Positions 6,270-7,787 of a stretch of 7,787 bases of DNA are shown here, piece by piece. The DNA is taken from assembly GCA_001791425.1 (NCBI GenBank), contig MGEP01000040.1, positions 13,828 to 21,614 of the forward strand. The letters are read 5' to 3'. The notes under the pieces were generated by a model. The model worked only from the letters and a program-made list of their open reading frames with translations, made no database searches and was not told where the DNA came from. How positions within the stretch are numbered: the first letter of the stretch is position 1; each line of letters starts with the position of its first letter. The DNA is from Candidatus Uhrbacteria bacterium RIFCSPLOWO2_02_FULL_48_12 (GTDB lineage: Bacteria > Patescibacteriota > Patescibacteriia > GWA2-46-9). The position numbers were made by a program, and so were the translations under genes.

Positions 6270-6304
6270 CTAATTCCTAGCGCCTGACGCCTAATTCCTA
6301 AAAC
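6270..6304. repeat. 7-bp period array, word CTAANNN / CTNNNNC, five units
   Basis: Five heptamers start at 6270, 6277, 6284, 6291 and 6298. All begin CT and end in C; three read CTAA, one CTAG and one CTGA. Units one and four are identical (CTAATTC). The array fills the space between the holB promoter and the archease start, ending 3 bases before the ATG at 6308. It is the same word family and the same 35-bp length as the array at 3983-4017, but richer in GC in the variable positions. Confidence 0.65.
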
Positions 6305-6307
6305 GAT

Positions 6308-6715
6308 ATGCCTCACCAAATCATGCCGCACACGGCCGATGTTAGACTGCTCACGGCGAGCGAAACCTTGCCGGGACTTTTTATTGAAGCGCTTCAGGGC
6401 ATGGTAGAAATAATGAAGCCAATTATTAAGGTCAAGGCCAAACCAGTGAAACGCCGTATCTCTGTTGAATCGCCTGACCGCACTTCCCTATTGATAGACT
6501 TTCTCAATGAGGCGTTGTCAATGTCAGAAATCAATAAAGAAACATATACCGATGTTATTTGGAAAAATTTTGCAGAAAATAGTTTAACCGCAGAGCTCGT
6601 CGGCAAAAGTGTCGCCGGTTTTCAAAAAGACATTAAAGCCGTAACCTATCATGAAGCAAAAATCAAACAAAATAAAAAAGGAAACTGGGAAACGGTTATT
6701 GTTTTTGATATCTAA
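6308..6715 (+). CDS. archease, RtcB-activating protein
   Basis: Archease binds RtcB, speeds its guanylation and allows multiple turnovers and wider nucleotide use (established for archaeal and human proteins). The 135-residue product has the family's normal size. Hallmarks are the N-terminal H8-T-A-D11 motif, whose Asp is a metal ligand in known structures; L-F-x-E-A (24-28) in the first helix; S-L-L-I-D-F-L-N-E-A-L (60-70); the strand I-K-A-V-T-Y-H (109-115); and the C-terminal V-F-D134-I, giving the second metal-binding Asp. No key residue is missing. The ATG at 6308 is chosen because it gives the usual short lead-in before HTAD; a second Met at residue 6 is too close to that motif to be preferred. 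There is no Shine-Dalgarno, and a heptamer array ends 3 bases upstream. rtcB follows on the same strand after 120 bp, a gap filled mainly by the TACGAAA inverted repeat, so the two genes may or may not share an mRNA. Confidence 0.93.
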   Translation: MPHQIMPHTADVRLLTASETLPGLFIEALQGMVEIMKPIIKVKAKPVKRRISVESPDRTSLLIDFLNEALSMSEINKETYTDVIWKNFAENSLTAELVGKSVAGFQKDIKAVTYHEAKIKQNKKGNWETVIVFDI

Positions 6716-6720
6716 TATTC

Positions 6721-6817
6721 TTACGGAATTACGAAACAATACGAAAGGTACGAAAATTGCCTATTCCCGCGATCAACGATATTTCGTATATTCGTATGAT
6801 TTCGTACTTTCGTATGG
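6721..6817 (+). repeat. TACGAAA inverted-repeat element, copy 2
   Basis: The left arm 6721-6756 holds four TACGAAA-like words (the first reads TACGGAA), spaced about 8, 10 and 9 bp. The right arm 6781-6817 holds four in reverse complement. The centre 6757-6780 has the CCCGCG stretch. Read left to right it matches the minus strand of 4116-4017 almost throughout the arms. It begins 5 bases after the archease stop and ends 18 bases before the rtcB ATG. Thus both copies run from a stop codon to the next gene's upstream region in the same sense as transcription. It could terminate the archease mRNA, regulate rtcB, or be a dispersed non-autonomous element. Confidence 0.75.
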
Positions 6818-6820
6818 CTT

Positions 6821-6826
6821 TATAAC
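6821..6826 (+). promoter_or_regulatory. possible -10 box of rtcB
   Basis: TATAAC lies 9 bases before the rtcB ATG, which would place transcription start about three bases upstream of the start codon. No good -35 is found at 16-19 bp; that region falls in the right arm of the TACGAAA element. The evidence is the hexamer and its spacing, which resembles the arrangement at holB and at the secreted-protein gene. Confidence 0.3.
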
Positions 6827-6835
6827 CTAACCCCT

Positions 6836-7787
6836 ATGATTGACAAAAATTTGCTTGTAAAAATTCATGATTGGCTCTGGGAAATTCCTATGAGCTATCG
6901 CTCTGATATGCGCGTGCCGGCGCGCGTCTGGACCTCAGAAAAAATGCTTGATGAAATCTTGAGCGACAAATCGCTTGCCCAGGCGGTGAATGTCGCCACT
7001 CTGCCCGGCATTGTCAAAGCCGTGCTGGTAATGCCGGACGTGCACGAAGGGTATGGTTTCCCGATTGGCGGCGTGGCGGCCATGAGCTGGCCAGATGGCG
7101 TTATTTCGCCGGGCGGTATTGGCTACGATATCAACTGCGGGGTGCGTTTGCTAAAATCAGAGCTGTCCTTTGATGATGTTAGAGCACGCCTTTCTTCTCT
7201 AGGCCGCCAACTCTATCACGATGTGCCCTCTGGCGTGGGGCGCGGCGGGAGTCTGAAACTCAATAATCATGAGCTTGACCGCGTCCTCAAAGACGGCGTT
7301 GGTTGGGCCATTAAGCACGGCTATGGAGAAACTAATGACGCCAATTATTTAGAATCGTCTGGCGCGCTCGCGAACGCCGACCCAGCAGTGGTGTCGGAGC
7401 ACGCTAAAAATCGCGGCCGCGATCAGCTGGGCACCATGGGCGCGGGTAATCATTTTGTGGAAGTGGATAAGGTCGCGGAAATTTTTGACTCGGCTGCGGC
7501 TAAAACATTCGGCCTTAGGGAGAACCAAATTGTAATTCTCATTCATTGCGGCTCCAGAGGGCTTGGCCACCAAGTGGCTACAGACTATATTCGGCTAATG
7601 CAAAAGATAATGCCGCGCTATGGTATTAGCTTGCCGGATCGTGAGCTTGCCTGCGCTCCGTTTTCTTCTGCAGAAGGAAAAAATTATTTTAACGCCATGG
7701 CCGCGGCCGCTAACTTTGCCTGGGCTAATCGTCAGCTAATCACGCACGAAATCAGGAATAGCTGGCGCCAAGAATTTGGCGCGAGCG
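6836..7787 (+). CDS. rtcB: RtcB RNA-splicing ligase (3' end outside window)
   Basis: RtcB joins RNA 3'-phosphate (or 2',3'-cyclic phosphate) ends to 5'-OH ends using GTP and Mn2+, in tRNA splicing or RNA repair. The window holds 317 codons from the ATG at 6836; the frame is still open at the edge. Visible hallmarks: M-P-D-V-H-E-G (66-72); P-G-G-I-G-Y-D98-I-N-C101-G with the metal-binding Asp and Cys; M-G-A-G-N205-H206-F; I-H237-C-G-S-R-G-L-G-H; and A-N298-R. The spacing of D98, C101, N205, H206 and H237 is a constant three residues later than in Pyrococcus horikoshii RtcB (D95, C98, N202, H203, H234, from memory). This suggests the long, ~480-residue form. The guanylated His would then be expected near residue 407, outside the window. 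The start is supported by protein homology, since there is no Shine-Dalgarno. The archease gene upstream on the same strand supports the assignment. Confidence 0.96.
   Translation, partial: MIDKNLLVKIHDWLWEIPMSYRSDMRVPARVWTSEKMLDEILSDKSLAQAVNVATLPGIVKAVLVMPDVHEGYGFPIGGVAAMSWPDGVISPGGIGYDINCGVRLLKSELSFDDVRARLSSLGRQLYHDVPSGVGRGGSLKLNNHELDRVLKDGVGWAIKHGYGETNDANYLESSGALANADPAVVSEHAKNRGRDQLGTMGAGNHFVEVDKVAEIFDSAAAKTFGLRENQIVILIHCGSRGLGHQVATDYIRLMQKIMPRYGISLPDRELACAPFSSAEGKNYFNAMAAAANFAWANRQLITHEIRNSWRQEFGAS

Noticed and set aside
4017..6817. Paired elements as ends of a composite transposon carrying the lipoprotein, holB and archease genes
   Set aside because: There is no transposase and no visible target duplication, and the enclosed genes include core replication function transcribed in two directions.

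Overview
The window looks like chromosomal DNA of a Patescibacteria (CPR) bacterium, most likely from the Parcubacteria-like groups. This is inferred from several signs together: a large secreted protein with ~52-residue surface repeats and beta-rich modules of a kind common in CPR genomes, an archease-rtcB pair, compact gene order, short AT-rich repeat arrays in the gaps, and no Shine-Dalgarno sequence in front of any of the seven genes. Two genes (rseP and frr) end in TGA, so TGA is a stop here. That argues against the CPR lineages that read TGA as glycine.

Layout. Five genes lie on the minus strand. In transcription order they are holB (DNA polymerase III delta prime), a lipoprotein with seven Asp-box repeats, frr (ribosome recycling factor), rseP (site-2 intramembrane protease), and the first 674 codons of a large secreted protein that runs off the left edge. 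Two genes lie on the plus strand: an archease gene and rtcB (RNA ligase), the latter running off the right edge. The holB and archease genes are divergent across an 83-bp gap. No gene-free stretch is longer than about 165 bp.

How the genes work together. holB and the lipoprotein gene are 11 bp apart and probably co-transcribed from a TATAAT box that sits exactly where it would give a leaderless holB mRNA. frr and rseP keep the flanks of the classical frr-uppS-cdsA-dxr-rseP cluster without the middle genes. Archease is the known activator of RtcB, so the plus-strand pair is an RNA-ligation/repair module. The secreted protein has its own good promoter (TTGACG-17-TATAGT) just upstream of its start.

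The most unusual content is in the gaps. (1) Two ~100-bp inverted-repeat elements built from the word TACGAAA, at 4017-4116 and 6721-6817, are reverse-complement copies of each other; relative to the genes, both lie stop-codon side to start-codon side in the same orientation. (2) Four arrays have a strict 7-bp period in which a 4-5 base word is fixed and the other positions vary (CAAAANN, TACTNNA, and CTAANNN twice). (3) A 17-bp imperfect inverted repeat encloses 79 bp between rseP and the secreted-protein promoter. No CRISPR array, tRNA, rRNA or transposase gene was seen.
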